From Nakamurella silvestris (GTDB lineage: Bacteria > Actinomycetota > Actinomycetes > Mycobacteriales > Nakamurellaceae): a DNA stretch of 55,532 nt. The stretch spans positions 1 to 55,532 of the forward strand of contig QXCQ01000232.1 in assembly GCA_003576535.1 (NCBI GenBank). The letters are read 5' to 3'. This document shows, piece by piece, positions 9,801 through 16,949 of the stretch; position 1 is the stretch's first letter; each line of letters starts with the position of its first letter. A program made the position numbers and the translations under genes. The notes beneath the pieces are model-generated. The model worked only from the letters and a program-made list of their open reading frames with translations. It did not search any database and was not told where the DNA came from.

Positions 9801-12800
9801 CCGTCGTCGGTGGGGACACGATCACCTACACGGTGACCGGGACCAACACCGGTGCCACTGTTCTGGATCCGGTGATCATCACGGACGACCTGTCCAAGGT
9901 CCTCAACCACGCGACCCTGGCCGGTACACCTTCGGCCTCCAGCGGCGCAGCGCCCGTCGTCACGGGCACCACGCTCACCTGGACCGGCACCCTGCCGGTG
10001 GGTGGCACCGTGGTCCTGACGTACTCGGTCGTCCTCGATACCGATGTCGCTGCAGGCACCATCGTGAACAACCACGCCTCGGGGACGTCTCAGCCGCCGA
10101 CGACCCCGGAGCACCCGGTGCCGCCGATCGTGCCGCCGCCGGTCACCACCGAGCACCCGGTACCCGGTTTCACCCTGACGAAGACGGCCAACCCGCCGAC
10201 TGGATCAACGGTCGTGGCCGGTGGCGAGATCACCTACACCGTCACCGGTACCAATACCGGTGCCACGGTTCTCGACCCGGTCACCCTCACGGACGACCTG
10301 TCCAAGGTGTTGACCAACGCCACCCTGACCGGTGCACCGGCGGCCTCCGTCGGTGCGGCGCCGGTGATCTCGGGGACGACGCTCAGCTGGACCGGCAGTC
10401 TGCCGGTGGGCGGCAAGGTCGTGCTGACCTATACGGTCACCGTGAACGACGGTGTTCCTGCCGGAACGGTGGTCGACAACCATGTCTCGGGGACGGCCCA
10501 GCCGCCGACGACGCCGGAGCACCCGGTGCCGCCGATCACCCCGCCGCCGGTCGAGACCACCCACTCCACGCCGGGTTTCAGCCTGACCAAGACCTCGGAC
10601 CCGCTGTCGGGTTCGACCGTCCGTGGTGGTGACACGATCACCTACACCGTCACCGGGACCAACACCGGTGCCACGGTTCTCGATCCGGTCATCATCACCG
10701 ACGACCTGGCCGAGGTGCTCGACCACGCCACGCTGACCGGTACGCCGGCGGCGTCGGCCGGTCCTGCACCGGTGGTGACCGGGACGACCCTGACCTGGAC
10801 CGGCAGCCTGCCGGTGGGCGCGAAGGTCGTGCTGACCTACACCGTCACCCTGGACAGTGACATCCCGGCCGGCACGATCGTGAACAACCACGCCTCGGGG
10901 ACGGCCCAGCCGCCGACGACCCCCGAGAACCCGGTACCGCCGATCACCCCGCCGCCGGTCGAGACCCATCACCCGGTACCCGGTTTCACCCTCGCCAAGA
11001 CGGCGGATCCGACCAACGGTTCGGCCGTCACCGGTGGGGACACGATCACCTACACGGTGACCGGGACCAACACCGGTGCCACGGTTCTCGATCCGGTGTC
11101 GATCACGGACGATCTGTCCAAGGTGCTGAACAACGCGACCTTGACCGGAACGCCGACGGCCTCCGCAGGCGGCGCGCCGGTGCTGACCGGAACGACACTG
11201 CGGTGGACGGGTTCACTGCCCGTCGGTGGCACCGTGGTGCTGACCTACACCGTCACGCTGGCCGGTGACATCGCCGCCGGAACGATCGTGGACAACCAGG
11301 CCGAAGGGTCCGCCCAGCCGCCGACGACTCCGGAACACCCGGAGCCCCCGATCATTCCGCCGCCGGTGGTCACCGAACACCCGGTGCCCGGGTTCGCCCT
11401 CACCAAGAAGGCCGATCCGGTGTCCGGCTCGACGGTTCGCGGTGGGGACACGATCACCTACACGGTGACCGGGACCAACACCGGTGCCACGGTTCTCGAC
11501 CCGGTCACCGTCACCGACGACCTGGCGAAGGTGCTGAACCACGCGACCTTGACGGGTACACCGAAGGCCTCGACCGGCACCGCGCCGGTCGTCTCCGGCA
11601 CCACCCTGACCTGGACCGGCAGCCTGCCGGTGGGAGCCAAGGTGGTCCTGACCTACACGGTCGTCGTGGACAAGGACGTGTCCGCCGGCACGGTGATCGA
11701 CAACCACGCCTCGGGAACGGCCCAGCCGCCGACGACGCCGGAGCACCCGGTGCCGCCGATCACCCCGCCGCCGGTCGAGACCACCCATTCCACCCCCGGT
11801 TTCACCCTCACCAAGACCGCCGACCCGGCCTCCGGATCGATCGTTCGTGGTGGGGACACGATCACCTACACGGTGACCGGGACCAACACCGGTACCGGGA
11901 CACTCGACCCGGTCGTCATCACCGATGACATGTCGAAGGTGCTCGACCACGGCACCTTGGTGGGGCGGCCGACCGCCTCCACCGGGGGTGAACCGGTTCG
12001 CCGGGGAACCACACTCACCTGGACCGGAAGCCTCGCCGAGGGGCAGGCGGTCACGTTGAAGTACACGGTCAAGCTGGATCTGGACATCCCGGGGATCACG
12101 GTGCGCAACACCGTCAGCGGGACGGCGACCCCGCCCACCGGGCCGCCGATCGTGCCGCCGCCGGTCACCACCGAGCACCCGGTGCCCGGGTTCACGGTGG
12201 TCAAGTCCGCCGATCCGGCCAGCGGGACAGCGGTGGAGGCCGGTGACACGATCAACTACACGATCACCGCCACCAACACCGGTGCCACGGTGCTCGACCC
12301 GGTCAACATCACCGACGACCTGTCCGGGGTGCTCGCGCACACCTGGCTGGTCGGTCAGCCGAAGGCAAGTCAAGGCCGGGCCGCGCTCTCCGGAGCGCGA
12401 CTCACCTGGACCGGGTCCCTCGCGGTCGGCGCCGAGCTCACCATCACCTACCAGGTGCGGGTGAAGGCGGACGTGACCGGGGGATCGGTGGTCCGGAACA
12501 CCGTGACATCCTCTGCGGTGCCGGTGGTTCCGCATCCGCCGACGAAACCGGAACCGCCCATCGTTCCCCCGCCGTCGGTGACCGAACACCCGGTTCCCGG
12601 GTTCGAGCTGACCAAGACCAGCAACGTGCCCGCCGGTGCGGTGGTCGCCGCGGGTGACACGATCACCTACACGGTCACCGGGAAGAACACGGGCGCAACG
12701 GTTCTGGATCCGGTGGTGATCACCGATGACATGTCGAAGGTGCTCGACAACGCCGCGCTGGTAGGTACCCCCACCGCCTCCCTCGGTGCGGCGCCGTCAC

Positions 12801-13132
12801 TGACGGGGACCACGCTGACCTGGAGCGGGACGCTGGAGGTCGGTGAAGCGGTCCGGGTCACCTACCAGGTGGTCGTCAACAGCGGGGTGGCCCCGGGGGT
12901 GCGGATCGACAACTCCGTCCAGGCCACCTACCGGCCGCCGGGGCAACCGCCGCACCGCACCCCGAAGATCACGGTCGTCCACGTCACCGAGGGCAACCCG
13001 CCGCCCACCGTGACCCCGCCGTTGCCGAACACCGGTGTGGATGTGCCGGGTCTGGCCACCACGGCAGGACTGCTGTTGCTGCTGGGTGGATTCCTCCACC
13101 TGGTCGGCCGCCGCCGGCGCACCGCCGGGTAA
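3893..13132 (+). CDS. Giant LPNTG-anchored surface adhesin with vWA domain and 18 DUF11-type repeats
   Basis: A 3,079-residue cell-wall protein. Order: basic N-region and signal peptide (residues 1-44, cleavage near ASAAA); a beta-rich N-terminal domain (about 60-240); a von Willebrand A domain (about 250-450) with MIDAS DTSGS at 259-263; a SpaA/prealbumin-like segment (about 455-590); 18 tandem DUF11/TIGR01451-type repeats (594 to about 3010), each with ITYTVTGTNTGATVLDP, TDDLSKVL, LTWTGSLPVGG and a Pro-rich linker; then the sortase signal LPNTG at 3044-3048, a hydrophobic segment and RRRR tail. GAGGAAG lies eight bases before the GTG; an ATG at 3896 is the alternative. Likely role: adhesion to a surface or host ligand through vWA, displayed on a long repeat stalk. 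The ligand is unknown. The protein at 27206 has the same head architecture. Confidence 0.93.
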   Translation: MMSRFVRGRDRSRSRWWVIPAVLFLLAGMFTVVPAVAPVASAAAPTPPTALATVPTPGANEAVISVLVGGDRLANGTVKGLPGVTLRLYGAGTASTAPSAVTATQGTPGAAYSYSWATCVSDADGDCNFVIPIRTGAVSATGAPQDTRFWVQQTGTPSGWYANPTMRLGGFGPTPEFSWGYRFRTDVQLRAGTTYRSTTAAPIAIQTSPDTGFMRNREDSNAEGGQGENVGRTTGVWSQSRTNPTFASECGLKIALVTDTSGSLGLSGMSQVKSAMDTFVDAFRGTPTSMSLFSFSTVSPGNGASNHPVLLPVTTADQATTFKAQYASWASGGGTSWDRGLAAAANSGNAYDLVVLLTDGNPTTFGATPGAGSSAFNSFQDVDAGIFSANQLKAAGTRVVAIGVGTAVNSAASAFNLRAISGQTEDSDYFRAEDFASAAAILSDLAKANCQGSIQVQKMIVPAGGTIADATPAPAGWEFNSSTSAAGVDISPSSQATVAGADGKVTFGLSFTSPVSSGAVQILENQQTGYELLPVGTGAAARNASCVNPSTGTPVAVPVTNAGSAATPGFTVTGLSGAQIQCTIYNRVVPPVTVPGFTLTKTSDPVSGSTVTGGDTITYTVTGTNTGETVLNPVTITDDLSKVLNHATVTGTPTSSTGGAPTVSGTTLTWTGSLPVGGTVVLTYTVTVDADVPAGTIVHNHAAGTAQPPTTPENPVPPITPPPVETTHLVPGFTLTKTSAPVSGSTVQGGDTITYTVTGTNTGATALDPVTITDNLSAVLNHATLTGTPTASVGSTPVLTGTTLKWTGSLPVGGTVVLTYTVTVDPDVPAGTIVHNHAAGTAQPPTTPENPVPPITPPPVETTHLVPGFTLAKTASPASGSTVLGGGTVTYTVTGTNTGATVLDPVTITDDLSKVLDNATLTGAPTASTGSAPVLTGTTLTWTGSLPVGGKVVLTYKVTVNAAVPAGTVINNHVEGSAQPPTTPENPQPPITPPPVETHHSTPGFILTKTSDPVSGSTVQGGDTITYTVTGTNTGDGVLNPVVITDDLSKVLNHATVTGAPTASAGAAPTVSGTTLTWTGSLAAGAKVVLTYTVTLDADVAAGTIVNNHASATAQPPTTPENPVPPITPPPVETTHLVPGFTLAKTSSPAPGSTVTAGSLITYTVTGTNTGATLLDPVTLTDDLSKVLNNATLVGAPTASVGSAPVLTGTTLKWTGTLPVGGAVVLTYTVALNADVTAGTIVNNHATGTAQPPTTPENPQPPITPPPVTTEHLVPGFTLTKTADPVTGSVVEGGDAITYTVTGTNTGATVLDPVVITDDLSKVLNNATLTGVPTASVGAAPVLTGTTMSWTGSLPVGGKVVLTYTVTLKADVAAGTVVNNHASATAQPPTTPENPVPPITPPPVETTHSTPGFSLTKTSDPVSGSTVRGGDTITYTVTGTNTGATVLDPVTLTDDLSEVLDHATLTGAPTSSTGAVPTVSGTTLTWTGSLQAGAKVVLTYTVTLDGDIPAGTVVNNTVKGSAQPPTTPENPEPPIVPPPVTTEHPVPGFTLTKVSDPASGSTVTGGDLITYTVTGTNTGATVLDPVVITDDLSKVLNHATLTGSPSATSGSAPVLTGTDLTWTGTLPVGGTVVLTYTVVLDTDVAAGTVVNNHASGTAQPPTTPENPQPPITPPPVETSHPVPGFTLTKTADPVTGSVVEGGDTITYTVTGTNTGATVLDPVTLTDDLSKVLNNATLAGAPTSSVGAAPTVSGTTLTWTGILPVGGKVVLTYTVTIASDVTAGTVVNNTVEGSAQPPTTPEHPVPPITPPPVVTQHSTPGFSLTKTSDPVSGSTVVGGDTITYTVTGTNTGATVLDPVVVTDDLSKVLDHATLTGAPTASTGAAPVVSGTTLTWTGSLPVGAKVVLTYTVTLDRDIPAGTIVNNTVAGSAQPPTTPENPEPPIVPPPVTTEHLVPGFTLAKTADPVSGSTVVGGDTITYTVTGTNTGATVLDPVIITDDLSKVLNHATLAGTPSASSGAAPVVTGTTLTWTGTLPVGGTVVLTYSVVLDTDVAAGTIVNNHASGTSQPPTTPEHPVPPIVPPPVTTEHPVPGFTLTKTANPPTGSTVVAGGEITYTVTGTNTGATVLDPVTLTDDLSKVLTNATLTGAPAASVGAAPVISGTTLSWTGSLPVGGKVVLTYTVTVNDGVPAGTVVDNHVSGTAQPPTTPEHPVPPITPPPVETTHSTPGFSLTKTSDPLSGSTVRGGDTITYTVTGTNTGATVLDPVIITDDLAEVLDHATLTGTPAASAGPAPVVTGTTLTWTGSLPVGAKVVLTYTVTLDSDIPAGTIVNNHASGTAQPPTTPENPVPPITPPPVETHHPVPGFTLAKTADPTNGSAVTGGDTITYTVTGTNTGATVLDPVSITDDLSKVLNNATLTGTPTASAGGAPVLTGTTLRWTGSLPVGGTVVLTYTVTLAGDIAAGTIVDNQAEGSAQPPTTPEHPEPPIIPPPVVTEHPVPGFALTKKADPVSGSTVRGGDTITYTVTGTNTGATVLDPVTVTDDLAKVLNHATLTGTPKASTGTAPVVSGTTLTWTGSLPVGAKVVLTYTVVVDKDVSAGTVIDNHASGTAQPPTTPEHPVPPITPPPVETTHSTPGFTLTKTADPASGSIVRGGDTITYTVTGTNTGTGTLDPVVITDDMSKVLDHGTLVGRPTASTGGEPVRRGTTLTWTGSLAEGQAVTLKYTVKLDLDIPGITVRNTVSGTATPPTGPPIVPPPVTTEHPVPGFTVVKSADPASGTAVEAGDTINYTITATNTGATVLDPVNITDDLSGVLAHTWLVGQPKASQGRAALSGARLTWTGSLAVGAELTITYQVRVKADVTGGSVVRNTVTSSAVPVVPHPPTKPEPPIVPPPSVTEHPVPGFELTKTSNVPAGAVVAAGDTITYTVTGKNTGATVLDPVVITDDMSKVLDNAALVGTPTASLGAAPSLTGTTLTWSGTLEVGEAVRVTYQVVVNSGVAPGVRIDNSVQATYRPPGQPPHRTPKITVVHVTEGNPPPTVTPPLPNTGVDVPGLATTAGLLLLLGGFLHLVGRRRRTAG
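5672..12970 (+). repeat. Array of 18 coding tandem repeats, 408-bp period
   Basis: The PGF codons recur at 5675, 6083, 6491 and every 408 bases to 11795, then at 12185 and 12596. The last units are irregular in length and more diverged, as expected for edge units. Linkers ending in HS followed by TPGF occur only before units 4, 7, 10, 13 and 16, revealing a higher-order block of three units (1,224 bp). Confidence 0.95.
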
Positions 13133-13148
13133 CCGCGCCACAGCAGGA

Positions 13149-13190
13149 CCGAGGAGCCGGTCGTCCCGTTCGGGGCGGCCGGCTCCTCGG
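13149..13190 (+). terminator. Terminator-like hairpin after the adhesin gene
   Basis: Arms CCGAGGAGCCGG (13149-13160) and CCGGCTCCTCGG (13179-13190), 16 bases after the adhesin stop codon and before the next promoter. Confidence 0.65.
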
Positions 13191-13206
13191 CATCCGGGGC
13201 GGGACG

Positions 13207-13212
13207 TACAGT
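13207..13212 (+). promoter_or_regulatory. -10 box (TACAGT) before the permease gene
   Basis: TACAGT ends eight bases before the GTG at 13221. No Shine-Dalgarno sequence is seen, so the transcript is probably leaderless or nearly so. Confidence 0.35.
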
Positions 13213-13220
13213 TCGAAGAC

Positions 13221-14000
13221 GTGAGTGCCGCCGAGATCATCGTCATCCTGTTGGCCGGTGTGGGTGCCGGGACCATCAACGCGGTGGTCGGATCGGGCAC
13301 CCTGATCACCTTCCCCACCCTCATCGCCTTCGGGTTCCCACCGGTCACCGCGACCATGAGCAATGCGATCGGTCTCGTGCCCGGCAGCATCTCCGGCACC
13401 TGGGGGTACCGCCGGGAACTGCGCGGCCAGGGCCCGCGGTTGCGACTGCAGCTGCCGGCCTCGCTGATCGGTGCCGCCATCGGGGCGTACCTGCTCCTGC
13501 ACCTGCCGGAGAAGACCTTCGAAATCGTGGTGCCGGTCCTCCTGGTCCTCGCCCTGGTCCTGGTGGTCCTGCAACCCCGGATCCAGCGGAACGCCAAGGC
13601 GAGGGCCGAGCGGGCCGGCCGCAACCACGAGGAGATGACGAACCGTCAGCGCAAGCTCCTGGTCGCGGGTACCGGACTGACCGGTGTCTACGGCGGTTAT
13701 TTCGCCGCCGCCCAGGGCATCCTGCTCGTGGGCATCATGGGCGCGCTGGTCAGCGACAACATGCAGCGGCTCAACGCCGCGAAGAACCTGCTGACCCTGT
13801 GTGTCAACACCGTCGCGGCCATCTTCTACGCCGTGGTCGCCTTCGACCGGGTCAACTGGGCCGTGGCCGGGCTGATCGCCGCCGGTTCCCTGGCCGGCGG
13901 TTTCCTCGGGGCGGCGTTCGGCCGGAAACTCTCTCCTGCGGTGTTGCGGACGCTGATCGTCCTGCTGGGGATCGTCGCCATCTGGCGCATCCTCAGCTGA
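13221..14000 (+). CDS. TauE/SafE (TSUP) family membrane permease
   Basis: A 259-residue polytopic membrane protein with two similar halves, as in the TSUP family (anion or sulfite/sulfonate export, and other carboxylates). The N-terminal half carries GVGAGTINAVVGSGTLITFP and TMSNAIGLVPGSISG; the second half carries GTGLTGVYGGYFAAAQGI and LNAAKNLLTLCVNTVAAI. About seven to eight hydrophobic segments surround a charged cytoplasmic loop near residues 115-135. GTG at 13221 is the first start in good context; longer forms run into the adhesin tail. It is convergent with the aminotransferase gene, and the two overlap by eight bases. The substrate cannot be predicted. Confidence 0.88.
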   Translation: MSAAEIIVILLAGVGAGTINAVVGSGTLITFPTLIAFGFPPVTATMSNAIGLVPGSISGTWGYRRELRGQGPRLRLQLPASLIGAAIGAYLLLHLPEKTFEIVVPVLLVLALVLVVLQPRIQRNAKARAERAGRNHEEMTNRQRKLLVAGTGLTGVYGGYFAAAQGILLVGIMGALVSDNMQRLNAAKNLLTLCVNTVAAIFYAVVAFDRVNWAVAGLIAAGSLAGGFLGAAFGRKLSPAVLRTLIVLLGIVAIWRILS

Positions 14001-15081
14001 GGGTGCGCGGACCCGTCCAGGCGGCTGCGGCGGCGAGGAAGCGGGTGTTCTCCGCCGCGGAACCGATGGTGATCCGCACACCCCCGTTGGCCGCATCGTT
14101 GAAGGGCCGCACGATGATCGCGTGGTCCTCACAGTGCGCGGCGAACCCGGCGGCGTTGTCGCGCAGGGGCAACCAGACGAAGTTCGCCTGGGTCGTCGGC
14201 ACCGTGTAGCCGCCGGCGATCAGTTCGTCGCGCACCCGGTGCCGTTCGGCCACCACGATCCGGCAGCGGTCCAGCAGCTCGTCGGCCGCGGCGAGGGAGG
14301 CAAGTGCGGCAGCCTGGGCGACCGAACTGACCGCGAACGGGATCGCGACCTTGCGCAGGGCGACGGCCACCTCCGGGTCGCTGACGGAGTAGCCCACGCG
14401 CAGGCCCGCCAGACCGTAGGCCTTCGACAGTGTGCGCAGGACCACGACATTCGTCCGGCCACGAGCGAATTCGACACCGTCGGGGATGGTCTCGTCGTCG
14501 ATGAACTCCCGGTAGGCCTCGTCGACGACGACCAGCACCTCCGACGGCACCTTCGCCAGGAACGTCTCCAGCTCGGCGGCGGTGAGTGCCGTCCCGGTCG
14601 GATTGTTCGGGTTGCACACGAAGATCAACCGGGTGGCGGGGGTGATCGCTGCGGCCATGGCGTCCAGATCGAGGGATTCCTCGGCCGTCACCGGCACCGG
14701 GACCGCCCGGGCCCCGACGACGGCGGCGATGATCGGGTAGGCCTCGAAGGACCGCCAGCCGAAGATCACCTCGGAGGTCTCGGTGCAGGTCGCCTGGACC
14801 AGCTGTTCGCACAGGGAAACGGAGCCGCAGCCGACGACGATCTGGGCCGGATCCACGGCCAGCCGGTCGGCGAGGGCGCCCACCAGGGCCTGGGCCCCGT
14901 TGTCCGGGTACCGGTTCATCTCCAGGGCGGCCGCGGTGATCGCCGCCGCGACACTGGCCAACGGCGGGAACGGCATCTCGTTCGAGGCCAGTTTGATCGC
15001 GCCGGGAACCGTGCGGCCGGGGGTGTAGGCCGGCAGTGCGGCCAGGGCCTCGCGGGTGTGGGGGCGATTCGCGGCGCTCAT
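13993..15081 (-). CDS. pat: Aromatic amino acid (phenylalanine-type) aminotransferase Pat / HisC-like
   Basis: A 362-residue class I/II PLP-dependent aminotransferase. It closely follows the mycobacterial Pat pattern: PGRTVPGAIKLASNE near the N-terminus, NRYPDNG, GCGSVSLCEQL, FGWRSFEAYP, CNPNNPTG and the PLP lysine at 220 in LSKAYGLAGLRVGY. Family members transaminate phenylpyruvate or hydroxyphenylpyruvate, or act on histidinol phosphate. The Pat-like motifs favour the aromatic substrate, making it a partner of TyrA at 46149. GGAG lies about seven bases before the ATG. A standalone location away from his genes also fits Pat better than HisC. Confidence 0.87.
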   Translation of the reverse strand: MSAANRPHTREALAALPAYTPGRTVPGAIKLASNEMPFPPLASVAAAITAAALEMNRYPDNGAQALVGALADRLAVDPAQIVVGCGSVSLCEQLVQATCTETSEVIFGWRSFEAYPIIAAVVGARAVPVPVTAEESLDLDAMAAAITPATRLIFVCNPNNPTGTALTAAELETFLAKVPSEVLVVVDEAYREFIDDETIPDGVEFARGRTNVVVLRTLSKAYGLAGLRVGYSVSDPEVAVALRKVAIPFAVSSVAQAAALASLAAADELLDRCRIVVAERHRVRDELIAGGYTVPTTQANFVWLPLRDNAAGFAAHCEDHAIIVRPFNDAANGGVRITIGSAAENTRFLAAAAAWTGPRTLS

Positions 15082-15198
15082 TGCGTGCTCCAGTTCTCGG
15101 TGATGTCGACCCTCGGGGGTGATCGGTCGAGCCTAGAAGAGGTGTCCGCCGCATCCGCCCGGGGCCACCCTCAGCGGCCCTGGCGGCGATCGGGCTCC

Positions 15199-15204
15199 TA
15201 GAGT
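15199..15204 (+). promoter_or_regulatory. -10 box (TAGAGT) of a probable leaderless promoter
   Basis: TAGAGT ends seven bases before GTG at 15212. This spacing decides the start: the in-frame GTG at 15203 lies inside the -10 box and is unlikely to be used. Confidence 0.45.
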
Positions 15205-15211
15205 GAACAGG

Positions 15212-15979
15212 GTGACCAACGACGGGCAAGTGACGGTGACCACTGAACTCGCTGACGGGGTGCCGGTGACCCTGGCCCGAGGACCGGAACCGGCAACCGG
15301 TCCCAGACCCAAGACGGGCCGCGGGATCCTGGTCGTCCAGGAGGCCTTCGGCATCACCCCGCACATCGAGTCCATCTGCCGTCGGCTTGCCCGACTGGGC
15401 TTCGTCGCCGCGGCACCGCATCTGCATCACCGGGCCGGCCTGCCCGCCGCGGTCGCCACCGACTTCGCCGAGGCCAAACCGTTGATGGACGGGTGGACCG
15501 GGGCGGGCATCCGGGCCGATCTGCGGGCGGGCATCGCGGTGCTGTCCGATGCCGGATGTGCCCAGGTCGGCATCATCGGTTTCTGCGCGGGCGGGAGCAT
15601 CGCCCTCTGGGCCGCGGCGACCCTGCCCGTCGCCGCGGCGGTCAGCTTCTACGGCGGCGGGCTGAGCCGCTCCCGCTGGGAGGGTGTTCCGTCCGGATTG
15701 GAGTCGGCGGCCGCCATCAGGTCACCGTGGCTGGGGGTCTACGGCGATCGTGACACCTCCATCCCCGTCCCCGAGATCGAGGAGCTCAGGGGTGTGCTGG
15801 CCGGGGTCGACGTGCCCACCGACGTGCTGCGGTACGCCGAGGCCGGACACGGCTTCAACAACGACACCCGGCCCGATCACTTCCACCCCGTCGCGGCTGC
15901 CGACGCCTGGGCCCATGCCGTGGCGTGGTTCGACGCGCACCTGGTCGGTCCGGTTCAGGGGAATTCTTTCGTATCGTGA
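15212..15979 (+). CDS. Dienelactone hydrolase family protein
   Basis: A 255-residue alpha/beta hydrolase of the dienelactone hydrolase family. The nucleophile is Cys125 in GFCAGGS, with Asp in YGDRDTS and His in AGHGFNN completing the triad; an early QEAFGI forms the oxyanion region. Members hydrolyse dienelactones in chlorocatechol breakdown, but many paralogues act on unknown esters. No aromatic-degradation genes are nearby, so the substrate is open. The start is set at 15212 from the -10 box position; GTG 15203 would add three residues. The lipoprotein gene follows four bases after the stop. Confidence 0.87.
   Translation: MTNDGQVTVTTELADGVPVTLARGPEPATGPRPKTGRGILVVQEAFGITPHIESICRRLARLGFVAAAPHLHHRAGLPAAVATDFAEAKPLMDGWTGAGIRADLRAGIAVLSDAGCAQVGIIGFCAGGSIALWAAATLPVAAAVSFYGGGLSRSRWEGVPSGLESAAAIRSPWLGVYGDRDTSIPVPEIEELRGVLAGVDVPTDVLRYAEAGHGFNNDTRPDHFHPVAAADAWAHAVAWFDAHLVGPVQGNSFVS
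15972..15977 (+). promoter_or_regulatory. -10 box (TATCGT) overlapping the hydrolase stop codon
   Basis: TATCGT ends six bases before GTG 15984 of the lipoprotein gene and overlaps the end of the hydrolase gene. It would give a leaderless internal transcript in addition to any read-through. Confidence 0.35.
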
Positions 15980-15983
15980 GCGG

Positions 15984-16925
15984 GTGACCTCATTTCGCCC
16001 GTCCCTCCGGCTCGCCGCCGTCGCCCTGATCCTCACTCTCGCCGGATGCACCATCGACGACCCGAAGGCCGCTGACCTACCCACCACGGAGGCGTCCACC
16101 TCGACGTCGTCGTCGTCGAGCAGCGCCGACGCCGGGGCGCCGGTGACGGTGCCCGGGCGACCGTCCACGGAGGCGGCGACGAGTGCACCGTCGGACAGCA
16201 GCGAGGCAACGGTCCCCGCGGAGACCGACGAACCCGTGGGGACGTCGGCGGCCACCACCGACGTCACCGATTCCGGATCCACTGTGGGGACGACCCTGGG
16301 GATCACGTCGGTCCCGACGACTGCGCCCACCACTGCGCCGACCAGCGGCGCCGTCGACCCGGTGACAAGCACGAGCAGCTCATCGGTGACGACATCGGCC
16401 GCGGGACAGGTGATCTCGGTGCAACTGACCGGCTGTGACGGCTGTACCGTCATCGGCTCGAAGGCCTCCGTGGCCGGGGCCTACTCCGCCGCCCTGATCA
16501 GCAGGGGAGGGCGCGGTGCCCTGGTCTCGGTGACCTCCGACGGGGCTGTCCGCGGTGTCGTCAACATCCCTTACGGGTCCAGCTTCCCCGCCCCGGCGCA
16601 GGGCCTGTTGCCCTGCGATGACGACGGCCGATGCGTCGTCACCGCAGAGCAGGGCGGTACTGCGGTTCTGTCGGCGTTCTCGTTGGACGGGAACGGCCAG
16701 TGGACGGACCTCTCGGGGGACGGCGGGTACCCGTCGACGACCGCCAAGGGTGGCCCGATCACGGTCAACGGGTCGTTGGGGCTGGCGGTACAGGAGTCCG
16801 AGAGCGGGGCCCCGATCTGGATGGTGCTGGCCTGGAACGGTGAGCGTTATGCGGTGCTCGGTTGCGCCCCCGACGGCCCCGTCCCCGCTGCCGGGGGTCT
16901 TGACCCGGCGCTCTGCGGGTCCTGA
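15984..16925 (+). CDS. Secreted lipoprotein with Ser/Thr-rich linker, function unknown
   Basis: A 313-residue protein with a type II signal peptide; the lipobox LTLAGC gives the lipidated Cys. A low-complexity Ser/Thr/Ala/Pro stretch follows for about 110 residues, probably a cell-wall-spanning, possibly glycosylated linker. The C-terminal domain (about 130 residues) begins near ISVQLTGCDGCTVIG and has several Cys residues (DGC, LPCDDDGRC, GCAPD, ALCGS) that may form disulfides. No family is recognised. It is convergent with the anti-sigma gene, separated by a 19-base gap holding a hairpin. The similar Ser/Thr/Pro-rich exterior of the anti-sigma protein suggests, but does not prove, a shared envelope role. 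Confidence 0.75.
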   Translation: MTSFRPSLRLAAVALILTLAGCTIDDPKAADLPTTEASTSTSSSSSSADAGAPVTVPGRPSTEAATSAPSDSSEATVPAETDEPVGTSAATTDVTDSGSTVGTTLGITSVPTTAPTTAPTSGAVDPVTSTSSSSVTTSAAGQVISVQLTGCDGCTVIGSKASVAGAYSAALISRGGRGALVSVTSDGAVRGVVNIPYGSSFPAPAQGLLPCDDDGRCVVTAEQGGTAVLSAFSLDGNGQWTDLSGDGGYPSTTAKGGPITVNGSLGLAVQESESGAPIWMVLAWNGERYAVLGCAPDGPVPAAGGLDPALCGS

Positions 16926-16927
16926 AG

Positions 16928-16949
16928 GCTGAGGGTTGTCGACCTCAGC
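16928..16949. terminator. Small hairpin between convergent lipoprotein and anti-sigma genes
   Basis: Arms GCTGAGG (16928-16934) and CCTCAGC (16943-16949) with an eight-base loop; it overlaps the anti-sigma stop codon. Confidence 0.4.

Noticed and set aside
6725-10156. A 1,143-residue open frame antisense to the adhesin repeats, rich in Arg/Gly/His
   Set aside because: It is a shadow of the 408-bp repeats at high GC. It mirrors the sense repeat exactly, has no start context, and its composition is that of a frame complementary to Thr/Pro/Val codons.
5672-12970. Regularly spaced repeats that could be mistaken for a CRISPR-like array
   Set aside because: The period is 408 bp, the repeats are in frame and coding, and there are no short repeats with unique spacers.
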